A stretch of 64,000 bases of DNA, from positions 1-64,000 of the forward strand of contig CANJMO010000003.1 of NCBI GenBank assembly GCA_947475845.1, in the 5' to 3' direction. A model generated the notes under the pieces. The model saw only the letters and a program-made list of their open reading frames with translations, did not search any database and had not been told where the DNA came from. Of this stretch, positions 33,396-41,810 are shown in pieces; the first letter of the stretch is position 1, and each line of letters starts with the position of its first letter. The position numbers and the translations under genes are program-made. The DNA comes from Caulobacteraceae bacterium (GTDB lineage: Bacteria > Pseudomonadota > Alphaproteobacteria > Caulobacterales > Caulobacteraceae).

Positions 33396-34118
33396 GTGAC
33401 TGCTTATTCCCGGATGTTATCGGCGATGCTTGGCACCCTCGCCCTGGCGGGTTCCGCTCAAGCCCAGACCAAGACCAAGATTCCCGGCATCACCGGCCTC
33501 TGGAGCCTGGAGGCCAAGGACTTCGCCCGCGACCTGAAGCTGCCCCTGACCCCAGCTGGACAAGCGGTGTTGGATGCCCGGCGCAAGGCCGTCGAAGCCG
33601 GCGACGTGATCGGCGACAAGTCGTGCTCGCCCAAGGGCATGCCCAGCATGATGGCCAACGAGTTCGGCCTGGAGTTCATGGAGTCGCCCGAGCGTGTGGT
33701 GATCCTCAACGAGGCCGCCACCATCCCGCGCAATGTCTATCTGGACCTGAAAACCCACACCAAGGGGTTGGAGCCGAGTTGGAACGGCCATTCGATCGGC
33801 CACTGGGAAGGCAAGGGCCCCGGCAAGACCCTGGTCGTCGATACGGTCAATTTCAACGACAAGGGCGAACTGCTTGGCTTCATCGGCGTGAAGTCCTCGA
33901 CCACCCACCTGGTGGAGCGCTTCCAGGTGTCCGCCGATGGCCAGCACCTGACCGGGACCTACACCTTCGAGGACCCGCGCTACTTCACCAAGCCGTGGAC
34001 CGGAGTGGTCCACTACCGGCAGCTGCCGCCCAAGAGCGAGTTCTGGGAATATGTGTGCGAGGTCGGCGGCGGCTGGCAGGAACGGTTCAAGGGCGACTCG
34101 GCCGCGAAGGCCAACTAG
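33396..34118 (+). CDS. Exported hypothetical protein, NGHSIG family
   Basis: This 240-residue protein has a signal peptide ending AQAQ. Conserved blocks are MPSMMANEFGLEFM, LEPSWNGHSIGHWEGKG, KTLVVDTVNFNDKGELLGF, STTHLVERFQ and TFEDPRYFTKPWTG. The paralogue at 36463-37203 shares all of these in the same order, and the window's first gene shares the last. The paired beta strands and absence of a clear catalytic triad suggest a lipocalin-like or beta-barrel ligand-binding protein, but that is a guess. The start codon is GTG (GTGACTGCTTATTCC). Its TAG overlaps that of the next gene in CTAG. Confidence 0.75.
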   Translation: MTAYSRMLSAMLGTLALAGSAQAQTKTKIPGITGLWSLEAKDFARDLKLPLTPAGQAVLDARRKAVEAGDVIGDKSCSPKGMPSMMANEFGLEFMESPERVVILNEAATIPRNVYLDLKTHTKGLEPSWNGHSIGHWEGKGPGKTLVVDTVNFNDKGELLGFIGVKSSTTHLVERFQVSADGQHLTGTYTFEDPRYFTKPWTGVVHYRQLPPKSEFWEYVCEVGGGWQERFKGDSAAKAN

Positions 34119-34627
34119 CGCTCGCGCTTGACCCGGATAGAGGCCTGGCCGTCGACCTTCATGTCGAAGCTGCCAAGTGCGCCCTTCTTGATCAGGGCGG
34201 TGGAACCCAGCTTGGGATCTCGCAACAGGCTGTTGCTGTCGGTCTGATGCCAGAAGCCGCCGCCCACCAGTTCGATCTGCCAGCGGCCTTCGCGGTCGGT
34301 GAAGGCGTGGTCGACCTTGAAGGTTTGCGCGGAATCCTCCACGGCTCCAGCGCCCTTGTCGAAGATGGCCAGGGACGGCAGGGCGAAACCGAAGGTCTCA
34401 CGGCGCAGGGTGCGGCGCTGCTCGCGGTCGATCGACACCAGATCGCCTTTGGCCTGAGCGTCATCGAGCTTGGCCGCCGCGGCGTCGAAACAGGCCAGGC
34501 GCTGGACGCCGTCACCGATCTTGCGGCAGTCGACCACCGCCTGCACCGCCGGGGCCTGACTGACCTTGGGTTGCGCCAAGGCGAGCCCTGGGACGGCGAG
34601 AAGGAGCGGGACGATCAGGCGCTTCAT
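34115..34627 (-). CDS. Exported hypothetical protein
   Basis: This 170-residue protein has a signal peptide (MKRLIVPLLLAVPGLALA). A VVDCRKIGDGVQRLACFDAA segment, a Cys-containing helix found at the start of many small exported proteins, is followed by LRRETFGFALPSLAIFD and beta-rich sequence ending KVDGQASIRVKRER. No known enzyme motif. A possible disulfide links the two Cys of the N-terminal helix pair. It lies tail to tail with the NGHSIG gene. Confidence 0.7.
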   Translation of the reverse strand: MKRLIVPLLLAVPGLALAQPKVSQAPAVQAVVDCRKIGDGVQRLACFDAAAAKLDDAQAKGDLVSIDREQRRTLRRETFGFALPSLAIFDKGAGAVEDSAQTFKVDHAFTDREGRWQIELVGGGFWHQTDSNSLLRDPKLGSTALIKKGALGSFDMKVDGQASIRVKRER

Positions 34628-34677
34628 GACAGGCTCCTACTGCAGCCGCCCACCATCCGACTAAAGCCTGAATGAAA

Positions 34678-36288
34678 TCAAGCCGCGGCGGCGGCGTCGA
34701 AGCGTTCGGCGCAGGCCCGGGCCCAGTTGGCGGTGTAGAAGGTCTGTTCGCAGGCGCCTGTGAGCAGCTCGCCGGGCTGCAGGAAGGTATGTAACTCGGA
34801 GAACTGCTTGACCTGGGTCGCGCTGACCCGCCGCACCAGGTGATGGGGACCGAGTTCGTCCGGATGCGTCAGGCCAGCCGCCGCCAGCATGTCGGCCAGG
34901 GAGCGCAGGGTCTGGCGGTGGAACTTGAACACCCGCTCGCCCTTGTCCGGCACGTCCAGCGCCGTCTGGCGGACCTTGTCCTGGGTGGCGACGCCGGTCG
35001 GGCAATGGTTGGTATTGCAGCTGAGCGACTGCACGCAGCCGATCGCGAACATGAAGCCGCGCGCCGCATTGGCCCAGTCGGCGCCGATGGCCAGGACCGA
35101 GGCGATGTCGAAGGCGCTGACGATCTTGCCGGCGACCCCAATCTTGATCCGGTCGCGCAGGCCGGCGCCGATCAGCACATTGTTGACGAACAACAGGCCC
35201 TCGCGCATCGGCGCGCCGATGTGGTCTGAGAACTCGGTGGGCGCGGCGCCCGTGCCGCCCTCGGCTCCGTCGACGACGATGAAATCTGGGGTGACGCCGG
35301 TCTGCAGCATGGCCTTGACGATGGCCATGAACTCCCACGGGTGACCGATGCACAGCTTGAAGCCGACCGGCTTACCGCCGGATAGGGTGCGCAGCTGGGT
35401 GATGAAGGTCATCATCTCCAGGGGCGTGGAGAAGGCGCTGTGGCGCGGGGGCGAGATGCAGTCCTCGCCCATCGGCACGCCGCGCGTCTCGGAAATCTCC
35501 TTGCTGACCTTGGAGGCCGGCAGGACGCCGCCGTGGCCGGGCTTGGCGCCTTGACTGAGCTTGATCTCGATCATCTTGACCTGATCGTTGGTCGCCTGGA
35601 CGGCGAAGCGGTCCGCGTCGAACCGGCCATCCGAACCCCGGCAGCCGAAGTAGCCGGACGCGATCTCCCACACGATGTCGCCGCCATACTCGCGGTGATA
35701 GGGGCTGATCGAGCCCTCGCCGGTGTCGTGCGAGAAGCCGCCGAGCTTGGCCCCCTTATTCAGGGCGCGGATGGCGTTGGCGCTGAGCGAGCCGAAGCTC
35801 ATCGCCGAGATGTTGAACACCGAGGCCGAATAGGGCCTGGCGCACTGGTCGTTGCCGATGGTGATGCGGAAGGTCGAGGGGGCCGAATGGATCGGCGGCG
35901 ACATCGAGTGCGCTATGAACTCGTAGCCGTCGCGGTAGACGTCGAGCAGGGTGCCGAACGGCCGTTCGCCCTGCTCGCCCTTGGCGCGCTGATAGACCAG
36001 AGCGCGCTGGCTGCGCGAGAACGGCGCGGCGTCCTGGTCGGCCTCGATCAGGTACTGGCGGATTTCGGGGCGCACGAACTCGACCATCCAGCGGATGTGG
36101 CCGATCACGGGATAGTTGCGCTGGATCGAGTGACGGCGCTGGATCAGGTCGACGACGCCGAGCACGCCGAGGCTGAGGCCAAGCACCATCAGCAGCCAGG
36201 AACCTCGCCAATATTGCAGGGTCAGGGCGCCGATGACGCCCACCACGATGCAGAGGATGAAGGCGGTGTACCGGCTCTGCATGATCAT
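34678..36288 (-). CDS. FMN-binding glutamate synthase family protein, membrane-anchored
   Basis: This 536-residue protein has two N-terminal transmembrane helices (YTAFILCIVVGVIGALTL; GSWLLMVLGLSLGVLGVVDL) and a glutamate synthase alpha2-like FMN domain. It shows SFGSLSANAIRALNKGAKLG, FSHDTGEGSISPYH, GGVLPASKVSKEISETRGVP and GGTGAAPTEFSDHIG. The iron-sulfur cysteines CVQSLSCNTNHC follow the 3Fe-4S spacing of GltB. The glutaminase domain is missing, so it is not a full GOGAT; related stand-alone proteins include methylglutamate-synthase-like enzymes. ATG 36288 is chosen because GAAGGA lies 5-6 bases upstream. Confidence 0.88.
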   Translation of the reverse strand: MIMQSRYTAFILCIVVGVIGALTLQYWRGSWLLMVLGLSLGVLGVVDLIQRRHSIQRNYPVIGHIRWMVEFVRPEIRQYLIEADQDAAPFSRSQRALVYQRAKGEQGERPFGTLLDVYRDGYEFIAHSMSPPIHSAPSTFRITIGNDQCARPYSASVFNISAMSFGSLSANAIRALNKGAKLGGFSHDTGEGSISPYHREYGGDIVWEIASGYFGCRGSDGRFDADRFAVQATNDQVKMIEIKLSQGAKPGHGGVLPASKVSKEISETRGVPMGEDCISPPRHSAFSTPLEMMTFITQLRTLSGGKPVGFKLCIGHPWEFMAIVKAMLQTGVTPDFIVVDGAEGGTGAAPTEFSDHIGAPMREGLLFVNNVLIGAGLRDRIKIGVAGKIVSAFDIASVLAIGADWANAARGFMFAIGCVQSLSCNTNHCPTGVATQDKVRQTALDVPDKGERVFKFHRQTLRSLADMLAAAGLTHPDELGPHHLVRRVSATQVKQFSELHTFLQPGELLTGACEQTFYTANWARACAERFDAAAAA

Positions 36289-36462
36289 GAAATCCTTCGT
36301 ACGGGATCTTGGTGACGTCAGCCTTTCAGGATTCTGACCCAACCACTAATCGACCCCGATTTTCAGAAGAGCGTTGAAAGTGCTGCGTTGCGGCGCCGGG
36401 GGGTCAGCTGCGCGCTCGCGCATCATACTGGCGGCCTCATTCTGGCTTGGAAGGTCCGCCTG

Positions 36463-37203
36463 ATGCCGTCGAAGTCCGCCACTCTTGCCGCCGCGACCCT
36501 GCTCGCCGTCCTGGCCGCCACGTCTGCTCGCGCCGCCGACGCGCCGAAGTCTCTCACGGGACTCTGGCTGCTGGACGGCGCTGAATACGAAGGGCCCAGG
36601 GCGCCGATGTCCCTCAGCCCAGCGGGACTGGCCCTGCAGAAGGAGATGCGCGCCAAGACCACCGCCGTGCAGAGCACGCTGTCGGACCGCGCCCGCAAAT
36701 GCATGCCGTCGGGCATGCCGGGAATGATGGCCAACGAGTTCGCCCTGCAGGTGCTGGAGACCCCCGACCGGGTGTCGATGTTCAACGAAGCCAGCACCCT
36801 GCCGCGCAACATCTATCTGAACGAGACCGAGCACACCAAGGGCGTGGAGCCCGGGTGGAACGGCCATTCCATCGGTCACTACGAAGGCAAGGGCGACAAG
36901 ACGGTGCTGGTGATAGACACCGTCAATCTCAACGACCGGATGGGCGCCGTGAACGGGCGCGGGGTGCATTCGCCGACCACCCATCTGGTGGAGCGCTACT
37001 ACCTCGCTGGCCCAGACCAGCTGGTGGGCGAGATGACCTTCGAGGACCCCAACTACCTGGCCAAGCCGTTCAAGACGATCCACCACTACAACCGCATCAA
37101 GGGCAAGGCGGAGCTCTGGGAATACGCCTGCGAGACCGATGCGCCGGGCTGGTCCGAGCGGTTCGACGGCGATCCGGCGGCCAAGCTGTCCCAGGCCCAA
37201 TGA
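36463..37203 (+). CDS. Exported hypothetical protein, NGHSIG family paralogue
   Basis: This 246-residue protein has a signal peptide (MPSKSATLAAATLLAVLAAT to ARA). It shares with 33396-34118 the blocks MPGMMANEFALQVLETPDRV, VEPGWNGHSIGHYEGKG, KTVLVIDTVNLNDRMG, SPTTHLVERYY and MTFEDPNYLAKPFK, ending LWEYACE. GGAAGG precedes the ATG at 36463. The small hydrolase gene follows 45 bases later. Role unknown. Confidence 0.78.
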   Translation: MPSKSATLAAATLLAVLAATSARAADAPKSLTGLWLLDGAEYEGPRAPMSLSPAGLALQKEMRAKTTAVQSTLSDRARKCMPSGMPGMMANEFALQVLETPDRVSMFNEASTLPRNIYLNETEHTKGVEPGWNGHSIGHYEGKGDKTVLVIDTVNLNDRMGAVNGRGVHSPTTHLVERYYLAGPDQLVGEMTFEDPNYLAKPFKTIHHYNRIKGKAELWEYACETDAPGWSERFDGDPAAKLSQAQ

Positions 37204-37248
37204 CCTGCTAGACTGCCTTCAAAGCCCGCCAAGGGCTGGGAGGACGCA

Positions 37249-37944
37249 ATGCTCAAGCAAGTGTTGACCGGCGCCGTGGCGCTGTTGGCGGTAGCGGGCG
37301 CTGCCCGCGCCGAGATCGTATCCAAGAGCGGCAAGTTCGGCGGGCTGCAGATCGACTACAAGGTGTCGCTGCCGCCCGGCTATTCGGCCGACAAGGCCTA
37401 TCCCCTGGTGCTGGTGTTCACCGGCGGCGGGCAGGCGCTGCAGGCGGCGCAGAACACCATCGAGGTCGACTGGCGGGCCGAGGCCGACAAGCGCGGCTAC
37501 ATCGTGGTCAGCCCCGGCGCGCCCGGCGGCGCCCTGTTCTTCCAGGGTGGCGACGTCGCCTTTCCCGCCTTCCTCGACACGATCCGCAAGGACTACAAGG
37601 TCGCCGGCAAAATCCACATCGCCGGCCACTCCAACGGCGGGCTCAGCGCCTTCCATATCGCCGCCAAGTATCCCGCCTACTTTTCAACGGTGACCGGCTA
37701 TCCGGGCCTGTATGAAGATGCGCAGGGCTCGCCCATGACCAAGCTGAAGCCGTTGTGCCTGTACATGCACTCCGGCAGCCTCGACCCGGAATGGTCGGGC
37801 GCCATGCAGGAGCAGTCCGCCGAGATGCGGCGCGACGGCTACAAGATCAAATACACCCTGGAAAATGGCCAGCCGCATCGGTTGAAGGCGCCGGAGATCA
37901 ACCTGTCCAACCGCCTGTTCGACGAGATCGAAAGCTGCAAGTAG
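37249..37944 (+). CDS. Exported alpha/beta-hydrolase, PHB-depolymerase/esterase-like
   Basis: This 231-residue protein has a signal peptide ending ARA. The nucleophile elbow is IHIAGHSNGGLSAF, the oxyanion region is LVLVFTGGGQALQ, a candidate acid is in SGSLDPEWSG, and the late His is in ENGQPHRLKAP. The GHSNGG elbow and short size fit LpqC/PHB-depolymerase-like secreted esterases. It is co-directional with the NGHSIG gene and possibly co-transcribed. Substrate unknown. Confidence 0.82.
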   Translation: MLKQVLTGAVALLAVAGAARAEIVSKSGKFGGLQIDYKVSLPPGYSADKAYPLVLVFTGGGQALQAAQNTIEVDWRAEADKRGYIVVSPGAPGGALFFQGGDVAFPAFLDTIRKDYKVAGKIHIAGHSNGGLSAFHIAAKYPAYFSTVTGYPGLYEDAQGSPMTKLKPLCLYMHSGSLDPEWSGAMQEQSAEMRRDGYKIKYTLENGQPHRLKAPEINLSNRLFDEIESCK

Positions 37945-37964
37945 GCGCTACTCGCCGCTCGGCA

Positions 37965-38138
37965 TGTGCAGGCATCCCGGCCCTGGCCACCGCGCTCAGC
38001 GACAAGGAAGCGTTCCGCGCCCTGTTCTTCCGCGGCGGCTCGCTGGCGAAACTGAACCGGCGTCAGGTGTCTGGCGTCGCCCCCGCACGGGCCCTGGTCG
38101 ACGAATTCACCGCCGAAGTGCGCAAGCTGCTGAAGTAG
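37965..38138 (+). pseudogene. C-terminal gene remnant (perhaps ParA-like)
   Basis: An open frame without a start codon reads CAGIPALATALSDKEAFRAL, then FFRGGSLAKLNRRQ, and ends LVDEFTAEVRKLLK before TAG. The composition is that of real coding sequence and the tail resembles the end of ParA/MinD-like ATPases (an AxxR/AFR element then a final helix with EVxxLL), but no Walker motif precedes it. It follows the hydrolase stop by 20 bases and abuts the cytochrome stop. I read it as the tail of a deleted gene; the ParA link is tentative. Confidence 0.5.
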
Positions 38139-38501
38139 CTACTGCGTTTTCAAGAAGGCGATGAGGTCGTCGCGGTCGTGCGGGTCTGGCATGCCGGCGA
38201 ACGGCATCTTGCTGCGCGGGACCACAACGCGGGGATTGGACAGGTAGGCGTTCAAGGTCTGCTCGTCCCAGACGATCTCCGAGCGCTTCATGGCTCCCGA
38301 ATAGATGTAGTCCTCCACCTGCGCCGACTTGCGTCCGACGATACCCTTCAGGTTCGGGCCGGGATCGTTCTTGGCCGCATCGAAGGAATGGCAGGCGGCG
38401 CACTGGGCGAACACGACCTTGCCGTGCTTGGCGTCGCCGGCCGCGAGCGCCGGGGAGGCGGCGAGAAAGGCCAGAAGGCTCAGTCCGATCAGGGTCTTCA
38501 C
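38139..38501 (-). CDS. Class I cytochrome c, electron-transfer subunit of the GMC dehydrogenase
   Basis: This 120-residue c-type cytochrome has a signal peptide (MKTLIGLSLLAFLAASPALA), one CAACH heme site and an axial Met in SKMPFAGMPDP. The start is GTG, overlapping the GMC stop as GTGA, so translation is coupled. It is the third gene of an operon with the small Tat subunit and the GMC flavoprotein and would pass electrons from FAD to the respiratory chain. Confidence 0.9.
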   Translation of the reverse strand: MKTLIGLSLLAFLAASPALAAGDAKHGKVVFAQCAACHSFDAAKNDPGPNLKGIVGRKSAQVEDYIYSGAMKRSEIVWDEQTLNAYLSNPRVVVPRSKMPFAGMPDPHDRDDLIAFLKTQ

Positions 38502-40270
38502 ACCAGCATCCCCGGCTTCTTCAGATAGCGGTTCTTGATCGCATCGGCGGCGAAGAAGGCAAGGGCGCCGACCGGCCCGGTGGGATTATAGGCGGAGTTG
38601 TGCGGGAACACCGCCGCGCTGGTGACGAACACATTAGGCACGTCCCAGCTCTGGCCGAACTTATTGACCACGCTGGCCCCCGGCTGTGCTCCCATGATCG
38701 CGCCGCCGGTGTTGTGGGTGGTCTGATAGGGCACCACCGACCAGCCGCTGCGCCGCGACGCGCCGGGGGCGATGATCTTGGGGTTCATCGCCTTGGCGAT
38801 GACGCCGGCGGCGTCGGTGGCCTGGCCGATCACCTTGTAGTCGTTGTCGTGGAAATCGAAGGTCATGCGCAGCAGGGGCTGGCCGAAGCGGTTCTTGTAG
38901 GTCGGGTCCAGCGTCAGGCAGTTGTCGGCATGGGGCATGACCGACCCGGTGGCGGCGATGTTGACCGCGCCCTGATACCACTTGGCCGTCGCTCGCTTGA
39001 ATTCGGAGCCCCACTGCGGCGTGCCTGGCGGAGTCGGGTGGTAGTTGATCGGCCGCCCGTGCGGGCCGCCCATGGCCAGGGTAGCGCCGCCGATGGTCCC
39101 GATCTTCGAGCGGTCAAAGTCCTGGTTGTAGTGGAAGTCGTCCATGATGGCGCCGAGGCTGCCCGTCGAGATGAACGGATTGAACGCCCGGTCCTCGAAG
39201 AACAGGGTGACGCCGCCCTGCACCTGGTAGCAGTAGTTGGCGCCGACGATGCCCTCACGGGTCTTCGGATCGTAGGGCTTGCCGATGCCCGACAGCAGCA
39301 GCAGGTGCACGTTGTTGAGCTGGTAGCCCGACAGGATCACCAGGTCCGCCGGCTGCTCCAGCTCCTCGCCGGTCTTCACATTCACATAGAGGACGCCGGT
39401 CGCCTTCTTGCCTGTGGAATCCAGCAGCACCTTCTGCACCCAGCTATAGGTGCGCAGATCGACGTTCTGGTTCTTGAGCGCGACCGGGATGACAGTGATG
39501 TGCGGGCTGCCCTTGGAGTTGGACTCGCAGCCGAACCGCTCGCAGAAGCCGCAGTACTGGCACTGCCCGAGCTGCTGTCCGTCACGGTTGACCCAGGGCT
39601 GTGAGGCCTGTGACGCGGGCCGCGGGAAGGGATGGAAGCCGACCTCGGTCGCCGCCTTGGTGAACATGTTGGACGCCAGGCTCGGCGTCAGCGGCGGCAT
39701 CGGATAGTCCTTGGCCCGCGCGCCCTCGTACGGGTTGCCGCCCGGCTGAAGCTTGCCCTTCAGGTTGCCGGCCTTACCCGAGACGCCGGTGGTGTATTCG
39801 AACTTCTCGTAGAAGGGTTCGAGTTCGGCGTAGCCGACGGCCCAGTCGCGCAGGGGCATGTCGGCGGGGATGTAGGCCTTGCCGTAGCGCTGCTCGTAGT
39901 GACTGCGGATCTTCAGGTCCTGGTCGGCCCAGCGCCAGTTGACGCCGTTCCAGTGCACGCCCGAGCCGCCGACGCCCTCGCCGGGAAGGAACGAGCCGAG
40001 CCGGCGCATCGGAAGAGCTTCTTCCGACAGCTTGTTGCGGACGGTCAGGGTGTCCTTGGCCGTGTCCATCATCAGTCCGGTGCGCTGATGGAAGCGCAGT
40101 TCGTCGCGGATTTGCGGGATGTTGAAGTCGTCCTGGGTCGAACGCGGGCCGCCGCGCTCCAGCACGGCGATCTTCAGGCCCGTGGGACCCAGCTCCTTGG
40201 CCATGATGCCGCCGGCCCAGCCCATGCCGACGATGACGATATCGACAGGCGGAAGTTTCCTGGGCGCCAT
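38498..40270 (-). CDS. GMC family oxidoreductase, large FAD subunit (gluconate 2-dehydrogenase-like)
   Basis: This 590-residue flavoprotein has the FAD-binding VDIVIVGMGWAGGIMAKELG, GGSGVHWNGVNWRW, a Cys-rich CQYCGFCERFGC insertion seen in membrane-bound sugar/polyol dehydrogenases, and a GMC C-terminus with HNTGGAIMG and NPTGPVGALAFFAADAI. Such enzymes oxidise gluconate, fructose, sorbitol or the 3-OH of glucosides in the periplasm. The CxxCxxC-like insertion may hold an Fe-S cluster, as reported for fructose and glucose dehydrogenases. It starts 2 bases after the small subunit, which provides the Tat signal for the complex. Confidence 0.9.
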   Translation of the reverse strand: MAPRKLPPVDIVIVGMGWAGGIMAKELGPTGLKIAVLERGGPRSTQDDFNIPQIRDELRFHQRTGLMMDTAKDTLTVRNKLSEEALPMRRLGSFLPGEGVGGSGVHWNGVNWRWADQDLKIRSHYEQRYGKAYIPADMPLRDWAVGYAELEPFYEKFEYTTGVSGKAGNLKGKLQPGGNPYEGARAKDYPMPPLTPSLASNMFTKAATEVGFHPFPRPASQASQPWVNRDGQQLGQCQYCGFCERFGCESNSKGSPHITVIPVALKNQNVDLRTYSWVQKVLLDSTGKKATGVLYVNVKTGEELEQPADLVILSGYQLNNVHLLLLSGIGKPYDPKTREGIVGANYCYQVQGGVTLFFEDRAFNPFISTGSLGAIMDDFHYNQDFDRSKIGTIGGATLAMGGPHGRPINYHPTPPGTPQWGSEFKRATAKWYQGAVNIAATGSVMPHADNCLTLDPTYKNRFGQPLLRMTFDFHDNDYKVIGQATDAAGVIAKAMNPKIIAPGASRRSGWSVVPYQTTHNTGGAIMGAQPGASVVNKFGQSWDVPNVFVTSAAVFPHNSAYNPTGPVGALAFFAADAIKNRYLKKPGMLV

Positions 40271-40272
40271 GA

Positions 40273-40983
40273 CTAGGACATGTCCGCGATGCCGAGGGGC
40301 TCGGCCTTGAACGGCATCCCATCGTTGTATTTCTTGATGTTCTCGGCGTTGTTGGCGCTGACGCCGGGAAAACCGACCATCCTCCAGCCGACCATGTCGC
40401 GATTGCCGCCGTAGATCGGGTCGGCGAACAGGCCCTCCATCACGGTCTGGTAGACCATGTCGAAGAACTCACGGCCGGGCACGCCGGCGAGCTCGATCTT
40501 GCTGGCCTGCAGCCCCTTGAGGAAGGCTTCCTTTTCCGCCGCGGTGATGCGGTCGAAGGCCTTGCCGTAGGTCTTGCGGCAGTAGGCGTTCGAGGCGGCG
40601 ATGCCCTGCTGGTAAAACTCCGCCGGGGTCAGCGGCAGTTGGTAGCCCTGGTTGGCTGTGCCGGCCTTGAAAGGGCCCTGCATGTAGAGCCGGTCACCCC
40701 TGCCCCAACTGCCTGAACAGGCGCGGTCGATGAAGACGGCGACGCCGATATCCGTGCCCGAGGGGGTCAGTTCGTCGGCCGGGATCATGTGGTCCACCAG
40801 CGCCTCGACGAAGGCCTGCTCGCTGGGCTTAAGGAACATATAGCCGGCCGGCGCGGGATGGACGGCGGCGGGCGGCTTAGCGGCGGGAGCCTGCGCCGCC
40901 GCGGGTCCGGCGATCGGCAGGGCAGCGGCCCCGACCACACCTGCGCCCAGAAGCAGGTCGCGGCGGCGAACCTTGTCAGACAT
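40273..40983 (-). CDS. Gluconate 2-dehydrogenase subunit 3 family protein (small Tat subunit)
   Basis: This 236-residue protein has a twin-arginine signal (RRRDLLLGAGVVGAAAL to AAAQ) and the subunit-3 domain: FVEALVDHMIPADELTPSG, ACSGSWGRGDRLYMQGPFK, and DMVYQTVMEGLFADPIYGGN. ATG 40983 is preferred over a longer frame because GGGGAGGG precedes it and the signal follows at once. It escorts the GMC subunit through Tat. First gene of the operon. Confidence 0.9.
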   Translation of the reverse strand: MSDKVRRRDLLLGAGVVGAAALPIAGPAAAQAPAAKPPAAVHPAPAGYMFLKPSEQAFVEALVDHMIPADELTPSGTDIGVAVFIDRACSGSWGRGDRLYMQGPFKAGTANQGYQLPLTPAEFYQQGIAASNAYCRKTYGKAFDRITAAEKEAFLKGLQASKIELAGVPGREFFDMVYQTVMEGLFADPIYGGNRDMVGWRMVGFPGVSANNAENIKKYNDGMPFKAEPLGIADMS

Positions 40984-41242
40984 GACGCCCTCCCCGGACG
41001 ATTTCTTATGTCGTGACACTATAGCGGGCGCGGCGCTTTGCCAGCCGCGAACTTTGACCGGACAACACAGTCGCTGGCCCTCAAGTCGGCCAGACCCTGG
41101 ACACTACAGGGTGCGCGCGAGGAAGCCTCGCGGTTCGCGCGGCCCGATCAGGCCGAGTGCTCCCGCCCGGCACGCGATCTTCAATAGAAGACCTGACCGC
41201 TTTACTCATCTCTTCTTGTGTTTTCCGCGCAACGGCCGATAG

Positions 41243-41515
41243 ATGCGGCCTCTTGAATATTTCGACGATATTCCGGGATCGAGCATGTTCGGCGAACACG
41301 ACTACGAAATCACCTACGGACGACGGGCAGGTCTGCTCAACCGTTCAACCGAGGTGCATATCCGAGCCGTCCGCGCCAGCGCTCCGGCCGTCGGCGACAC
41401 CTACACCTTCGGCGGTGAGAACGGCCTTTGCGACGCCGTCGTGGCAGAGGTCACGCGCGTGGCGGGCGGGGCGTGGAACGCGCGCTGCCGCATGGTCGAC
41501 AATTCGCCGGTCTGA
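41243..41515 (+). CDS. Hypothetical protein
   Basis: This 90-residue frame begins MRPLEYFDDIPGSSMFGEHD and continues YEITYGRRAGLLNRSTEVHI to a CRMVDNSPV end. The mixed, globular-looking composition contrasts with the Arg/Pro-rich shadows in the other frames. The ribosome site is weak; ATG 41285 is an alternative start. No domain is recognised. Confidence 0.5.
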   Translation: MRPLEYFDDIPGSSMFGEHDYEITYGRRAGLLNRSTEVHIRAVRASAPAVGDTYTFGGENGLCDAVVAEVTRVAGGAWNARCRMVDNSPV

Positions 41516-41612
41516 TGCGCGCAGGGCGTGACCCCGCGCCGCAGAGACGAACAGTGTTCGCTTAAACTACGGTCGCCAGGCCGTAGAGGCACGCAGCGGT
41601 GGGGACCAGCTG

Positions 41613-41795
41613 ATGACCGAAGACGAGGCCAAGCGCCTTCTGTGCGAGAATGCGTACCTGAAGGACCGTTGCGCCCTTCTGGAGGCCAGCGTCACCGATC
41701 TGGACGCCAAGCTCAGCCGGCTGCAGGCGGGCGACAAGCCGCACAAGGTCGCGGGCAAAAGCTGGCTGTCCAACCCCCTGTCGACCGGACAGTAG
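41613..41795 (+). CDS. Small coiled-coil hypothetical protein
   Basis: This 60-residue protein starts MTEDEAKRLLCENAYLKDRC and continues ALLEASVTDLDAKLSRLQAG, with heptad-spaced Leu typical of a short coiled coil, then a basic tail. GGTGGGG lies upstream of the ATG. It may be a small regulator or adaptor. No named family. Confidence 0.58.
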   Translation: MTEDEAKRLLCENAYLKDRCALLEASVTDLDAKLSRLQAGDKPHKVAGKSWLSNPLSTGQ

Positions 41796-41810
41796 GTCCA
41801 GAGCCCCGAC

